This document shows positions 9,216 to 18,851 of a stretch of 64,000 nucleotides of DNA, piece by piece. The position numbers and the translations under genes were made by a program. Numbering within the stretch: the stretch's first letter is position 1; each line of letters starts with the position of its first letter. Source of the stretch: Clostridiales bacterium (GTDB lineage Bacteria > Bacillota > Clostridia > Christensenellales > Aristaeellaceae); assembly GCA_015056205.1 (NCBI GenBank), contig SVGS01000019.1:1-64000 (forward strand). Reading direction: 5' to 3'. Under the pieces are notes generated by a model. It was not told the origin of the DNA. It did not search any database and saw only the letters and a program-made list of their open reading frames with translations.

Positions 9216-11531
9216 ATGAGAAATACCTCAGTAGCGGAACTGCCCGTACTGCCCCTGCGGGGAATTATGATTTTTCCCGGCATGCTGCTCCATTTTGACG
9301 TGGGGCGGCAGCGGTCCGTCGCGGCCCTGGAACAGGGAATGATGAATGACCAGCGGGTTTTTCTGGTCAGCCAGATCAAGGATGAAACGGAAGATCCGGG
9401 TCCGGAAGATCTCTGCGCAGTGGGCACGATTGCCCAGGTCAGACAGGTGATGAACCTTCCCGGTGAGAATATCCGCGTCCTGGTTGAAGGCGAAAGCCGC
9501 GGGGTGATCCGGCAGATGCTGCAGACGGATCCCTTCATGAAGGCTTCCGTCCGTATCTGCCGGGACCGGAAACCCCGGTCCGAGGCCGATGCCGGCGCGC
9601 TGGTGCGCACCGCGCAGGATCTCTTTGAAAGCTACGCGCTGGCTTCCCAGCGGGTGAGCCAGGAAACCGTGGAATCCATCCGGAATGTGGAAGCTCCCGG
9701 AGATCTGGCCGATATGCTGGCAGCCAATCTGCTGACCAAGCGGGAAGAGCGGCAGGAGATTCTGAACGAACTGAACCCGATGCGCCGCCTGGAAAGAATC
9801 TGCGTCATTCTGATGCGGGAAACCGATATGGCGGATACCGAGAAGCAGATTCAGGCGCGCATCAAGAAACAGGTTGAAAAAAACCAGAAGGATTATTATC
9901 TGCGGGAGCAGATTAAGGCTATCCAGACGGAGCTGGGCGATCAGGATGACGCGGAGATTGCGGAGCTGCGGGAGCGGATGGAAGCCACGCCTTTGAACGA
10001 GGAAGCCAGAGCCAAATGTGAAAAGGAGCTGGACCGGCTGGGACGCACCCCGCCGGGATCTCCTGAATTTGCACTGAGCCAGACATATATCGAATGGATC
10101 CTGGATCTGCCCTGGGGCAAGGAAACGAAGGATAATCTGGATCTGAGCCGCGCCCGCGAGGTACTGAACCGGGATCATTACGGGATGGAAGAAGTGAAGG
10201 AGCGCATCGTTGAATATCTGGCGGTGCTGCAGATGAAGAAAGACCTGAAAGGTCCCATCCTTTGCTTCGTCGGTCCTCCCGGCGTGGGAAAAACCAGTAT
10301 TGTCAAGGCGATTGCCGAGGCGCTGGACCGGAAGTTTGTGCAGATGAGCCTGGGCGGCGTGCGGGACGAGGCGGAGATCCGGGGTCACCGCCGGACCTAT
10401 GTCGGATCGATTCCCGGCCGGATTCTGTACGGAATGAAACAGGCCGGTACCATGAATCCGGTCTTTCTGTTCGATGAAATCGACAAAATGAGCGCGGATT
10501 TCCGGGGAAATCCGGCGGCGGCGCTGCTGGAAGTGCTGGATTCCGAACAGAACAGCGCGTTCCGGGATCATTATCTGGAGCTTCCGTTCGATCTGAGCAA
10601 GGTCATGTTCATCACGACGGCCAACAGTATGGACACCATCCCGCTGCCGCTGCTGGACCGGATGGAACTGATCGAAGTACCCAGCTATACGGAAGAGGAA
10701 AAGCTGCAGATTCTGAAACGGCACCTGATGCCGAAACAGATTCTGGAGCACGGCCTGAAGACAGGATCCCTGAAAATATCCGATGCGATTTACCGGACGA
10801 TGATCGAAGGATATACCCGGGAGTCCGGCGTACGGACCCTGGAGCGAACGGCGGCCAAGGTCTGCCGGAAAGCGGCGGTCTATATGCTGGATCATGACAA
10901 AAAGACCATGACCATCAATGCCGCCATGCTTCATGAACTCCTGGGCGCGCCGCGCTACCACCGGGAGGATCCGGAGAAGGAGCCGAGGATCGGCGTGGTC
11001 AACGGACTGGCCTATACCAGCGTCGGGGGCGAAATGCTGGAAGTGGAATGCATGGCTATGCCCGGCAAGGGGCAGCTTAAGCTGACCGGACAGCTGGGGG
11101 ACGTGATGAAGGAATCCGCCGAGGCCGCTTTCAGCTGGGTACGGGCCCACAGCCAGGAGCTGGAACTGAAGGACGATTTTTATAAGGATATCGATGTTCA
11201 TATCCATGTTCCGGAGGGAGCCGTACCGAAGGACGGTCCCAGCGCCGGCGTTACCATGATTACGGCGCTGGTGAGCGCTCTGACCGGTCAGGCCGTGCGG
11301 CAGACCGTTGCCATGACGGGTGAGATCACGCTGCGGGGACGGGTGCTGCCCATCGGCGGGCTGAAGGAAAAAACGCTTGCCGCTTATCGGGCCGGCATCA
11401 AAACGCTGGTGATTCCGGAGGAGAACCGGAAAGATCTGGAAAAGATCCCGGAATATGTGCTGAAATGCTTTGAAATCGTTCCCGTACGGGAAATTCAGGA
11501 AGTGCTGAAGACAGCGCTGATCCGGAAGTAA
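9216..11531 (+). CDS. lon: ATP-dependent protease Lon (LonA)
   Basis: Cytoplasmic single-chain AAA+ serine protease for misfolded and regulatory proteins; 771 aa. The N-terminal substrate-binding domain covers about 1-200, a coiled-coil linker follows, Walker A GPPGVGKT falls near 350 and Walker B LFDEIDKM near 415. The catalytic dyad is Ser676 in KDGPSAGVT and Lys719 in [10 protein letters not shown], the same 43-residue spacing as in E. coli Lon. The start ATG has AACGGAGG upstream. It follows clpX and precedes engB, a common Firmicute arrangement. Confidence 0.98.
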   Translation: MRNTSVAELPVLPLRGIMIFPGMLLHFDVGRQRSVAALEQGMMNDQRVFLVSQIKDETEDPGPEDLCAVGTIAQVRQVMNLPGENIRVLVEGESRGVIRQMLQTDPFMKASVRICRDRKPRSEADAGALVRTAQDLFESYALASQRVSQETVESIRNVEAPGDLADMLAANLLTKREERQEILNELNPMRRLERICVILMRETDMADTEKQIQARIKKQVEKNQKDYYLREQIKAIQTELGDQDDAEIAELRERMEATPLNEEARAKCEKELDRLGRTPPGSPEFALSQTYIEWILDLPWGKETKDNLDLSRAREVLNRDHYGMEEVKERIVEYLAVLQMKKDLKGPILCFVGPPGVGKTSIVKAIAEALDRKFVQMSLGGVRDEAEIRGHRRTYVGSIPGRILYGMKQAGTMNPVFLFDEIDKMSADFRGNPAAALLEVLDSEQNSAFRDHYLELPFDLSKVMFITTANSMDTIPLPLLDRMELIEVPSYTEEEKLQILKRHLMPKQILEHGLKTGSLKISDAIYRTMIEGYTRESGVRTLERTAAKVCRKAAVYMLDHDKKTMTINAAMLHELLGAPRYHREDPEKEPRIGVVNGLAYTSVGGEMLEVECMAMPGKGQLKLTGQLGDVMKESAEAAFSWVRAHSQELELKDDFYKDIDVHIHVPEGAVPKDGPSAGVTMITALVSALTGQAVRQTVAMTGEITLRGRVLPIGGLKEKTLAAYRAGIKTLVIPEENRKDLEKIPEYVLKCFEIVPVREIQEVLKTALIRK

Positions 11532-11544
11532 GGGGAAGCGGCCA

Positions 11545-12129
11545 TTGGAAATCAAAAGTGCTGAGTTTATAATCTCCATGGCGGATTACGGGGATTTTCC
11601 GGGCCGCGGACCGGATCAGATTGCGGTCGTGGGAAAAAGCAACGTGGGCAAAAGCACGCTGATCAATAAACTGTGCCGGAGAAACAAGCTGGCCAGAACC
11701 AGTTCCACCCCCGGGAAAACGCGCCTGATCAACGTGTTTCTGCTGAACGGCGCTTTTCACCTGATCGATCTGCCGGGGTACGGTTTCGCCAAAGTGGACA
11801 AACGGGAAAAGCAGCGCTGGGGAACGATGATGCAGGATTATTTCACCAGAGCGGAGGAACTGAAGCATGTGCTCTGCCTGGTGGATATCCGGCATGAACC
11901 GACGGAAGATGACCGGACGATGAACCGCTTTCTCCGCCAGATGGATATTCCCTTTACCGTGGTTGCCACGAAAGCGGACAAGATCAGCCGGGGAGCCAGG
12001 AGCCGTTACCTGGCGCCCATCTGCAGGGCCCTGAGCGTTCAGCCGTGGGAGATCATCTGCTTCAGCGGGGAGGACGGAACCGGCCGGGAGGAATTGCTGG
12101 AAAAAATTGAAAATGTTCTTTTCCGATAA
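11545..12129 (+). CDS. engB: Ribosome biogenesis GTP-binding protein EngB/YsxC
   Basis: GTPase needed for 50S subunit assembly in Bacillus. It is 194 aa, the usual size. G1 GKSNVGKSTL is near residue 35, the switch region STPGKT near 56, G3 DLPGYGFAK near 75 and G4 TKADK near 143. The start is TTG at 11545, 13 bases after the lon stop, with AGGGGAAG as ribosome-binding site; the next in-frame ATG would remove the conserved N-terminal strand. It probably shares the lon transcript. Confidence 0.95.
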   Translation: MEIKSAEFIISMADYGDFPGRGPDQIAVVGKSNVGKSTLINKLCRRNKLARTSSTPGKTRLINVFLLNGAFHLIDLPGYGFAKVDKREKQRWGTMMQDYFTRAEELKHVLCLVDIRHEPTEDDRTMNRFLRQMDIPFTVVATKADKISRGARSRYLAPICRALSVQPWEIICFSGEDGTGREELLEKIENVLFR

Positions 12130-12144
12130 TTTCCTGTTTTCCTA

Positions 12145-12173
12145 TTGCAACATATATTTGGAGGGAGTATAAT
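12145..12173 (+). promoter_or_regulatory. Sigma-A promoter
   Basis: TTGCAA, 17-bp spacer, perfect TATAAT. It drives the CxxC/acidic protein gene and probably the phosphoesterase after it. The GGAGGGAGTATAAT segment at 12160-12173 recurs at 24740-24753. Confidence 0.85.
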
Positions 12174-12214
12174 CACAAGCCGTGGATCGATGACAAACAT
12201 GAGGAGGAAGATTC

Positions 12215-12640
12215 ATGAAACTGGTGAAGTGCCCTCGTTGTGATCTGAATTATATCCGTGAGGATGAAAAATACTGCAAGATCTGTCTGCGGGAACTGAA
12301 GGGCGAAAAGCATGAGGATGAGGTGGAACTCTGCAGCATCTGCAATGAAGCCCCGGTTCTGCCCGGAAAGGATGTCTGTCTGTTCTGCCTGAAGGAAATG
12401 AGTAAATCCAACAGCGGGGACGATGAACAGTCCGAAGAGATTCAGGAAGGGATTGAGCCTGATACTATCGGAGATATGGATGACGTCAGCGCGATGGATG
12501 AAATCATTCCCGATGTGGAGCCTGAAGAAGATATTCCCAGCCAGGAGTTTGGGGAGATTGAGAATGAGCTCAGTCTCGAGGATGTCCGGGAGGATGAGGA
12601 ACGAAAAGCGGACGATGAGGACGAGGAGGAGGACCGGTAA
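12215..12640 (+). CDS. Small zinc-ribbon-like protein with acidic tail
   Basis: Unassigned 141-aa protein. Residues 1-60 carry four CxxC pairs (CPRC at 6-9, CKIC near 24, CSIC near 40, CLFC near 56), suggesting two zinc-ribbon or knuckle units. From about residue 65 the chain is strongly acidic and low in complexity, ending in a run of D and E. No membrane segment or signal peptide is seen. It has its own strong promoter and an AGGAGG site, and a phosphoesterase gene follows 21 bp later. The composition suggests a protein- or nucleic-acid-binding accessory factor, but I do not assign a function. Confidence 0.8.
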   Translation: MKLVKCPRCDLNYIREDEKYCKICLRELKGEKHEDEVELCSICNEAPVLPGKDVCLFCLKEMSKSNSGDDEQSEEIQEGIEPDTIGDMDDVSAMDEIIPDVEPEEDIPSQEFGEIENELSLEDVREDEERKADDEDEEEDR

Positions 12641-12661
12641 ATCAGCCTCCGGGAGGAAACC

Positions 12662-13357
12662 ATGCGCCTGTTTGCCATAGGGGATCTGCATCTGTCCGGC
12701 GGCGACGAGAAGCCGATGGACGTGTTTGGTTCCCAGTGGGACAGGCATTTTTTTCGTATTGGCGAAGCCTGGAACCGCCTGGTCCGGGAAGACGACGCTG
12801 TCCTGATTCCCGGGGATATCAGCTGGGCCATGCATCTGGAGGATGCGGTGCCGGATCTGAAAGCCATCGGGGAGCTGCCCGGAACCAAGATTCTCTGCAA
12901 GGGAAACCATGACCTCTGGTGGAATTCCATCACCCGGGTCCGGAGCGTACTGCCGGAAGGGATGATCGCCCTTCAGCATGACGCGGCGGAACTGGAAAAC
13001 TGCGTGATCTGCGGAACAAGGGGCTGGATGACTCCCACCCGGGAAGCGCCTCTGGATCCGGAAAACGAAAAGATTTACCGCAGGGAGATTCAGCGCCTGA
13101 AGCTGAGCCTGGAAGCCGCCCGGTCGATCCGCGCCGATAAGCCGCTGGTGGTCATGACCCATTTTCCGCCGCTGACCCGCACCGAACGGGAAAATCCCTT
13201 TGTCAGCGAGGTGGAAGCGTACGGCGCGGCCGCGGTCGTATATGGGCATCTTCACGGAAGCGGGATTCAGAATGGCTTTACAGGCGTTCATCATGGGATC
13301 GCCTACACGCTGGCTTCCTGTGACAGCATTGATTTTACACCGGTTCGGATTCTTTAA
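12662..13357 (+). CDS. Metallophosphoesterase
   Basis: Calcineurin-like phosphoesterase of 231 aa with all five metal-binding blocks: GDLHL near residue 7, GDISW near 49, KGNHDLWW near 80, THFPP near 167 and YGHLHG near 197. Cytoplasmic, substrate unknown. It follows the CxxC protein gene with an internal GGGAGG site and is closed by a strong terminator at 13407, so the two genes form one short transcript. It is one of three metallophosphoesterases in the window, and they are only distantly alike. Confidence 0.85.
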   Translation: MRLFAIGDLHLSGGDEKPMDVFGSQWDRHFFRIGEAWNRLVREDDAVLIPGDISWAMHLEDAVPDLKAIGELPGTKILCKGNHDLWWNSITRVRSVLPEGMIALQHDAAELENCVICGTRGWMTPTREAPLDPENEKIYRREIQRLKLSLEAARSIRADKPLVVMTHFPPLTRTERENPFVSEVEAYGAAAVVYGHLHGSGIQNGFTGVHHGIAYTLASCDSIDFTPVRIL

Positions 13358-13406
13358 CCGCAATTCTTAATTTTTTGTAACAAATACGAAAAAGCCGGTT
13401 TTTCGG

Positions 13407-13435
13407 GCGGACGCTGAATCAGCGTCCGCTTTTTT
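13407..13435 (+). terminator. Intrinsic terminator
   Basis: Nine-bp perfect stem GCGGACGCT/AGCGTCCGC (13407-13415 with 13421-13429), then TTTTTT. It separates the phosphoesterase operon from the dcw cluster. Confidence 0.9.
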
Positions 13436-13601
13436 GATCACCACAAAATATGGAAGCCTCTTTTTGAAGGGAATACTACGGCTGGAATAAATATTACAAA
13501 TTGTTTACGATATATGAAACACAAATTTAACAAACAGAACTCCTGCCGTCCGCTGGCTGAAGGACAGGGACTTGCGCAGATTGATTTCTTATGCTATTTT
13601 T

Positions 13602-13658
13602 GTGGGGAAAAAGGGAAAACAATCCCAAAAGAAGATGGAAAAGTGGCGAGAAAGGGGG
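13602..13658 (+). promoter_or_regulatory. Possible MraZ operator repeats upstream of mraZ
   Basis: The 13358-13666 gap holds the terminator above, then an A+T-rich stretch, then G-rich repeats: GTGGGG at 13602, AGGG at 13612, AAAGTGG at 13640 and AAAGGGG at 13651, spaced roughly 10-11 bp apart. MraZ proteins elsewhere bind repeats of this kind at about one helical turn. The match is by eye and a promoter hexamer pair could not be fixed with confidence. Confidence 0.3.
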
Positions 13659-13666
13659 ACGCTGAG

Positions 13667-14182
13667 ATGGACGATCAGCAGACACAGGAATCTCAGACCG
13701 GTGCCCCCGCCGCGGCCGGCAAAGCTTCCGGACGCTTTATCGGCTCCTTCAATCACAGCCTGGATAACAAGGGAAGGCTGGTGATTCCTCAGAGCTTCCG
13801 GGAGAAACTGGGAACTTCATTCTGCATCGCACCGTCCTATGACTTCCGGTCCATCTCCCTGTACCCGACCGCCATGTGGGAGAAAAGAAATGAGGCTTAT
13901 GAGAAACTGGGAACGCTGAATCCGGCGGTCAACCGGTATCTGGAACAGTTTTACGCGCTGAGCTATGACGGCCAGAGCTTTGACGCCCAGGGGCGCGTGC
14001 TCCTCCCGGCGAATATTCGCAGCCGGATCCTGAAGGAGGATCGGGACGTGGAGATTACCGGAGCCAACGATCATGTCCGGGTGGTCGCGGAGAAGGTCAG
14101 CGACAGCGGATGGGAGTCCTTCACGAATGAACTGCCGGCTCTGCTGGAAATGATTGCGGGGCTGGAAAACCATACGGGGTAA
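13667..14182 (+). CDS. mraZ: Transcriptional regulator MraZ
   Basis: DNA-binding regulator that heads dcw clusters and represses them in E. coli. It carries two SpoVT-AbrB-type repeats, one around LDNKGRLVIPQSFREKLG (near residue 30) and one around FDAQGRVLLPANIR (near 108). At 171 aa it is longer than the usual 143-150 because of a 22-residue N-terminal extension rich in Q, G and A. Start chosen at ATG 13667 behind AAAGGGGG; the frame is open to 13514 but that part is not MraZ-like. The next gene begins 24 bp later. Confidence 0.93.
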   Translation: MDDQQTQESQTGAPAAAGKASGRFIGSFNHSLDNKGRLVIPQSFREKLGTSFCIAPSYDFRSISLYPTAMWEKRNEAYEKLGTLNPAVNRYLEQFYALSYDGQSFDAQGRVLLPANIRSRILKEDRDVEITGANDHVRVVAEKVSDSGWESFTNELPALLEMIAGLENHTG

Positions 14183-14206
14183 GTCAGCGGAAGGGGAGAG
14201 TGCTTT

Positions 14207-14794
14207 ATGACGGAAATGCCGGTGCGAGCCAGAAGAAGACTCGAAGATGTGGCTGTAAACTGGCATGAAAGAAGTTCACGGCATGATGAAATCCGGGAAC
14301 AGCAGGCCAATCTCCGCCGGCGCAGAATGACATGCTCCGCCTCTCTGTCCGCCTATACGCAGAACCAGGACTGGACGGGAAGCCTGGGGCTCAGCTTCGG
14401 CGGCAGCATTCTGGATCTGAAGGAAACGAAGGGAAAAAAGAAAATTCTGTCCAGGGAAGGAATTCGGTGGGATATCGCCTGGATTGCCATCGGACTGCTG
14501 AGCGTTCTGCTGGTTTTCATCCTGCTGAGTGATCTGTCCGGTATCGGAAAAAGCTTGCGGAACATCAGTAAGCTTTCCACCCGTATCGGAATTATTACGG
14601 AAAAGAACGAACAGCTGGACGCCGAACTGTCGATGAGTACGGATGACCTGAGCGTCTGCATGGAGGCGGTGAAACTCAATCTCATCGGTTCAGGCGGAGC
14701 CAGAACGGTTCGGCTGACGGCGCCGACGTCTGCAACGATGAAAGTCACCGCGGCAGCGACCCAGAACGGAAGCCAGATGAACCAGGGGGACTGA
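14207..14794 (+). CDS. FtsL-like single-pass membrane protein in the dcw cluster
   Basis: 195 aa, not identifiable by strong motifs. A long basic cytoplasmic N-terminal part (about 1-87, arginine-rich) precedes one membrane segment (about 88-108) and a short extracytoplasmic helix with coiled-coil character (about 115-155). This topology and the position directly after mraZ fit FtsL, a divisome linker that pairs with FtsB/DivIC and FtsQ, though FtsLs are usually nearer 100-120 aa. The usual neighbours rsmH and the division transpeptidase gene are absent. A 12-bp hairpin with one G-U pair spans the stop codon (14784-14810). Confidence 0.55.
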   Translation: MTEMPVRARRRLEDVAVNWHERSSRHDEIREQQANLRRRRMTCSASLSAYTQNQDWTGSLGLSFGGSILDLKETKGKKKILSREGIRWDIAWIAIGLLSVLLVFILLSDLSGIGKSLRNISKLSTRIGIITEKNEQLDAELSMSTDDLSVCMEAVKLNLIGSGGARTVRLTAPTSATMKVTAAATQNGSQMNQGD

Positions 14795-14851
14795 CAGCGT
14801 CAGTCTCCCTTCTGTCGCGTTTCCGGGAGAGTAGCCAAAGCGCTCCCTTTG

Positions 14852-14860
14852 TGGTAAAAT
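14852..14860 (+). promoter_or_regulatory. Extended -10 element upstream of murE
   Basis: TGGTAAAAT, an extended -10 (TGn then TAAAAT), about 80 bases before murE, without a good -35. It could make murE-mraY-murD-ftsQ partly independent of mraZ. Confidence 0.4.
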
Positions 14861-14939
14861 GTTACGGTGAACAGTTTTGCGGTCCGGCAGGAAGGCCTCC
14901 GGCAGACGGGGGACGAAAAGGGAAAAGGATGGACTTTGA

Positions 14940-16430
14940 ATGAAACTGAAGGAATTGCTGACGGAAGTGCCGTATGTGGCGGAAACCCGGGGCAGCCTGG
15001 ATACCGAAATCCGGGAACTGGTGTCCTCCAGCCAGGACAAGTCGGAGAACGGGCTTTTTTTCTGTATTGTCGGCGCGCGGTTTGACGCGCATGATTTTGC
15101 CCTGGAAGCGGTGGGAAACGGATGCGTGGCGCTGATCGTCGAACACTTTGTGGACATCGATGTTCCGCAGGTTCGGGTAACGAACGGACGGGCGTCCATG
15201 GCCCGGATTGCCGAAGCGTTTTACGGCTTTCCGGCCCGGTCCATGCGGATGATCGGCATTACAGGCACGAAGGGAAAGACGACGACCACCTATTTTCTGC
15301 AGAGCATCTGCGAAAAGGCGGGGCTCAAGTGCGGCATTATCGGATCCACCGGAACCGTGGTGGCCAATCAGCATCTGGACAGCAAGCTGACCACGCCGGA
15401 TCCCATCGATCTGCAGAAAATGCTGCGGGTTATGGCGGATGAGGGCGTACAGGTGGTCTGCATGGAGGTTTCGGCTCATGCGATCGATATGAGCCGCCTC
15501 GACGGCATGATGTTTGAAGTGGGCTGCTATACCAACCTGAGTCAGGATCATCTGGATTACTTCTACACGATGGATCGTTATTTCGAAACCAAGAAGCAGT
15601 TCTTCCTCAGCGGAATGGTCCGGAATGCCGCCATTAACGCGGATGATGAAACGGCGGAACGGCTGCAGAAGGGACTGGAGCTGCCCCGGATCACGTACGG
15701 CATCTGTGTGGACGCGGATGTCTTCGCACGGGATATCGAGATTTCCGAGGAAGGGGTCCGGTTCAGCGTGCAGCTCCACGGAGTGAGCGAATTTCATATC
15801 AGCATGCATATGACCGGGATGTTCAACGTATACAATGCGCTGGCTGCCGCCAGCTGCGCGCTGATCATGGGGATTTCCCCGGAAGACATCCAGGCCGGTC
15901 TGGGAGCGGTTACCCGCGTTCCCGGACGGATTGAGGTGCTGCAGACCGGAACGCCCTATAAGGTCATTCTGGATTACAGCCATTCTCCGGACGCGCTGGA
16001 GAATATTCTGAAGACGGTCCGCCAGTTTACCCGGAACCGGGTGATCGCCCTGTTCGGCTGCGGCGGAGATCGGGATAAAGGAAAACGCCCCATGATGGGC
16101 GAAATCGGAGGGAGGCTTGCGGACCACTGCATTCTGACCTCCGACAACCCGCGTACGGAAAATCCCCTGGTGATTCTGGCCGCTATTGAAAAGGGGATTA
16201 AGCCCACCGGCGGGAGCTATGAGGTGATTGAAAACCGGCGGGAGGCCATCGAACAGGCGCTGCGCATGGCGCAGGACGGCGACGTGGTCGTTCTGGCCGG
16301 AAAAGGCCATGAAACCTATCAGGAAATCATGGGAATCAAGAGACCTTTTGATGAAAAAGCCATTGTCAGCGAAATCCTGCTGAAAATGAAGAAGGAGAAA
16401 GAGAAGAGGGATACATCATGTACAGAATGA
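14940..16430 (+). CDS. murE: UDP-MurNAc-L-Ala-D-Glu:meso-diaminopimelate ligase
   Basis: Cytoplasmic Mur ligase that adds the third residue of the peptidoglycan stem peptide; 496 aa. The ATP-binding motif GTKGKTTTTYFL is near residue 110, followed by the central-domain signature MEVSAHA and the carbamylated-lysine region. D402-N403-P404-R405 is the DNPR motif diagnostic for meso-DAP ligases, so this organism should have meso-DAP peptidoglycan. The start ATG at 14940 follows an AAGGATGG stretch. It overlaps mraY by 13 bp, implying coupled translation. Confidence 0.97.
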   Translation: MKLKELLTEVPYVAETRGSLDTEIRELVSSSQDKSENGLFFCIVGARFDAHDFALEAVGNGCVALIVEHFVDIDVPQVRVTNGRASMARIAEAFYGFPARSMRMIGITGTKGKTTTTYFLQSICEKAGLKCGIIGSTGTVVANQHLDSKLTTPDPIDLQKMLRVMADEGVQVVCMEVSAHAIDMSRLDGMMFEVGCYTNLSQDHLDYFYTMDRYFETKKQFFLSGMVRNAAINADDETAERLQKGLELPRITYGICVDADVFARDIEISEEGVRFSVQLHGVSEFHISMHMTGMFNVYNALAAASCALIMGISPEDIQAGLGAVTRVPGRIEVLQTGTPYKVILDYSHSPDALENILKTVRQFTRNRVIALFGCGGDRDKGKRPMMGEIGGRLADHCILTSDNPRTENPLVILAAIEKGIKPTGGSYEVIENRREAIEQALRMAQDGDVVVLAGKGHETYQEIMGIKRPFDEKAIVSEILLKMKKEKEKRDTSCTE

Positions 16431-17428
16431 TGGGCGCGATGCTGATGTCCCTGGCTGTGGCTCTCCTGATCGGGCCGAAGCTGATTGCGCGTCTGCGCAA
16501 GCTGCATTTCGGCCAGACCATCTATGAGCTTGGCCCCGCGCATCAGCAGAAACAGGGAACGCCGGTCATGGGCGGGCTGATGATGGCGGCGGGAATCCTC
16601 ATTTCCTCCCTCGCGTTTCATCCGGCCCGGTGGAAGGGTGCCTGGGATTATATTCTTCCGCTGTTCGGCGTGTCCTTTCTCAGCATGGGCGTCGGATTTG
16701 CGGATGATTATATCAAGGCGGTTCGCAAACGGCATGAAGGTCTCCGCCCGCTGCAGAAGATCGCCTTTCAGGTACTGATCGCCGTGGGATTCAGCCTGTA
16801 CTGCTACTTTCATCCGCAGGTCGGAAGCCGCATCCTGGTTCCTTTCGTGAATGTTGAATGGGATCTGGGGATCTGGTATCTGCCGCTGATGACGCTGACC
16901 GTTATTTTTATTGTGAACAGCAGCAATCTGCAGGACGGCCTGGACGGCCTGCTGAGCACGGTTTCCGCCATCAGCTTTTCCGGGTGGGCGCTGATCTGCG
17001 CGCTGCTGATCGCACTGACCGGAGCGGATAATCCCGGGGTTTCTGGGGTGAATACCATCGGTGTCTTTGCGCTGAGCGTGACCGGCGCCTGCGTGGGCTT
17101 TTTGCGTTTCAACCGTTATCCGGCGAAGGTTTTCATGGGGGATACCGGCAGCATGCTGCTGGGAGGCGCTGCGGTCGCGGCTGCGATGCTGCTTCGGCGG
17201 CCGCTGCTGCTCATCCTGCTGTTCTTTACTCCTATTATGAGCAGCGTCAGCGTCATCCTGCAGCGCTATTATTTTAAACTGACGCACGGAAAGCGAATCT
17301 TTCTGATGAGTCCGATTCATCACCATTTTGAGAAAAAAGGATATTCGGAAACGCAGATCGTCAGCATGTATGCGGGCATTACGCTGGTTCTGACCCTGAT
17401 CGGTGTGCTGAGCGTTTGCGTGAGATAA
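16418..17428 (+). CDS. mraY: Phospho-N-acetylmuramoyl-pentapeptide-transferase
   Basis: Integral membrane enzyme that transfers phospho-MurNAc-pentapeptide to undecaprenyl phosphate, forming lipid I. It has 336 aa and about ten hydrophobic segments. Catalytic and family motifs are visible: FADDYIK near residue 95, NLQDGLDGL near 170, FMGDTGSM near 235 and MSPIHHHFE near 289. The start overlaps murE and has an AGGAGAAAG site inside it. murF, usually adjacent, is missing here. Confidence 0.97.
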   Translation: MYRMMGAMLMSLAVALLIGPKLIARLRKLHFGQTIYELGPAHQQKQGTPVMGGLMMAAGILISSLAFHPARWKGAWDYILPLFGVSFLSMGVGFADDYIKAVRKRHEGLRPLQKIAFQVLIAVGFSLYCYFHPQVGSRILVPFVNVEWDLGIWYLPLMTLTVIFIVNSSNLQDGLDGLLSTVSAISFSGWALICALLIALTGADNPGVSGVNTIGVFALSVTGACVGFLRFNRYPAKVFMGDTGSMLLGGAAVAAAMLLRRPLLLILLFFTPIMSSVSVILQRYYFKLTHGKRIFLMSPIHHHFEKKGYSETQIVSMYAGITLVLTLIGVLSVCVR

Positions 17429-17450
17429 GATAACCGGAAAAGGAACAGCT

Positions 17451-18812
17451 ATGAATTACGATCAGAAAAAAGTCCTGGTGGTCGGGATGGCCCGAAGCGG
17501 GGTGGCCGCGGCACAGCTGCTGCGGGCCAGCGGCGCGGTTGTTACGGTGAACGACAGCAAACCGGAGAGCGAACTGGGCGATCAGCTGAAGCCTCTGGAC
17601 GGCCTGAAGCTGGAACGGCACTTTGGCTGCGGCGCCATGGACCTGCTGGAGGGGCAGGACTGCCTCGTGATCAGCCCGGGTATACCGGACAGCGCGCCGT
17701 TTGTCCGGAAGGCCCGGGAAATGGGCATCTATGTCATCGGGGAGCTTGAGCTGGCCTCTCAGCTGAGCAGGGGGACGCTGATTGCCGTCAGCGGAACGAA
17801 CGGAAAAACAACGACCGTGTCTCTGCTCGGAGAGATTTTCAGGAACAGCGGCAAAATGACTCACGTTGTGGGCAATATCGGATACCCTTATGCCCTGGCG
17901 TCCCTGGTGAGCCGGAACAAGGACGTGATTGTCTGTGAGGTTTCCTCGTTCCAGATGGAAACAGCGGATACTTTCCATCCGCATGTAGCGCTTCTGACCA
18001 ATATTACGGAGGATCATCTGAACCGTCACGGCACCATGGAGGTTTATACCGCCATGAAAATGCGCATGTTTCAGAATCAGACTCCGAATGATTTCGCGGT
18101 TTTCAATGCGGATGATCCCGGGCTGAACGGGTTGCCCTCTCAGGTCAGAAGCCGGGTGCTGCGCTTCAGCCGCCTGAAGGAAGTGAAGGAAGGCGCTTTT
18201 GTCCGGGACGGAAAGATCTTTTTCCGAATGGGGCAGACGGAACGAAAAATCTGCGGAACAGACGAGGTTTATATTCCCGGTCCCCACAATCTGGAAAACG
18301 CGCTGGGAGCGGTCTGCGTTGCCGGGGCGATGGAAGTCCCGGCCTCGGTGATCCGGCACAGCCTGAAAACCTTCCGGGGGGTTGAACACAGGATCGAGAC
18401 GGTCCGCGAGCTCGACGGCGTGACCTATATCAATGACAGCAAGGGGACAAACGTGGATTCCACCATCAAGGCCGTGCAGACGATGAGCCAGCCCACGGTG
18501 ATTATTCTGGGAGGATATGACAAGCATACTTCCTTTGATCCGCTGAGCCAGGAAATTGTCCGGAGTCCCATGATCCGGCACGCGGTGCTGATCGGAGAAA
18601 CGGCGGGACTGATTCAGCACAGTCTGGAAAAGGCCGGATTCAATCATTTCAGCCACGCGGAAACGCTGCGCGAGGCGGTGGAAAACGGCCGGAACCTGGC
18701 TGCGCGCGGATGGAATGTGCTGCTGTCTCCCGCCTGTGCCAGCTTTGACATGTTCAGGGACTATGAGGAGCGCGGACGGGTATTCAAGGAGATTGTCAAC
18801 GGCCTGAAATAA
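17451..18812 (+). CDS. murD: UDP-N-acetylmuramoylalanine--D-glutamate ligase
   Basis: Cytoplasmic Mur ligase that adds D-glutamate to UDP-MurNAc-L-Ala; 453 aa, typical length. Evidence is the N-terminal VVGMARSGVAAAQLL nucleotide fold, the ATP motif SGTNGKTTT near residue 118, VCEVSSFQ near 162 and the C-terminal NDSKGTN and SPACASFDMF elements, which are characteristic of MurD. It lies 22 bp after mraY. ftsW, murG and murB, which normally follow, are absent, and ftsQ is next. Confidence 0.97.
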   Translation: MNYDQKKVLVVGMARSGVAAAQLLRASGAVVTVNDSKPESELGDQLKPLDGLKLERHFGCGAMDLLEGQDCLVISPGIPDSAPFVRKAREMGIYVIGELELASQLSRGTLIAVSGTNGKTTTVSLLGEIFRNSGKMTHVVGNIGYPYALASLVSRNKDVIVCEVSSFQMETADTFHPHVALLTNITEDHLNRHGTMEVYTAMKMRMFQNQTPNDFAVFNADDPGLNGLPSQVRSRVLRFSRLKEVKEGAFVRDGKIFFRMGQTERKICGTDEVYIPGPHNLENALGAVCVAGAMEVPASVIRHSLKTFRGVEHRIETVRELDGVTYINDSKGTNVDSTIKAVQTMSQPTVIILGGYDKHTSFDPLSQEIVRSPMIRHAVLIGETAGLIQHSLEKAGFNHFSHAETLREAVENGRNLAARGWNVLLSPACASFDMFRDYEERGRVFKEIVNGLK

Positions 18813-18851
18813 AACAGACCGAAGTATACCGCTTGCAGGGAGGACGGAAAG

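Noticed and set aside
9228-11579. Open frame of 783 codons on the minus strand opposite lon
   Set aside because: It mirrors lon almost end to end, has no family similarity and no ribosome-binding site; it arises from the biased codon use of a G+C-rich gene.
13514-13666. Longer N terminus for MraZ
   Set aside because: No conserved sequence in the extension, and a good ribosome-binding site precedes the ATG at 13667.
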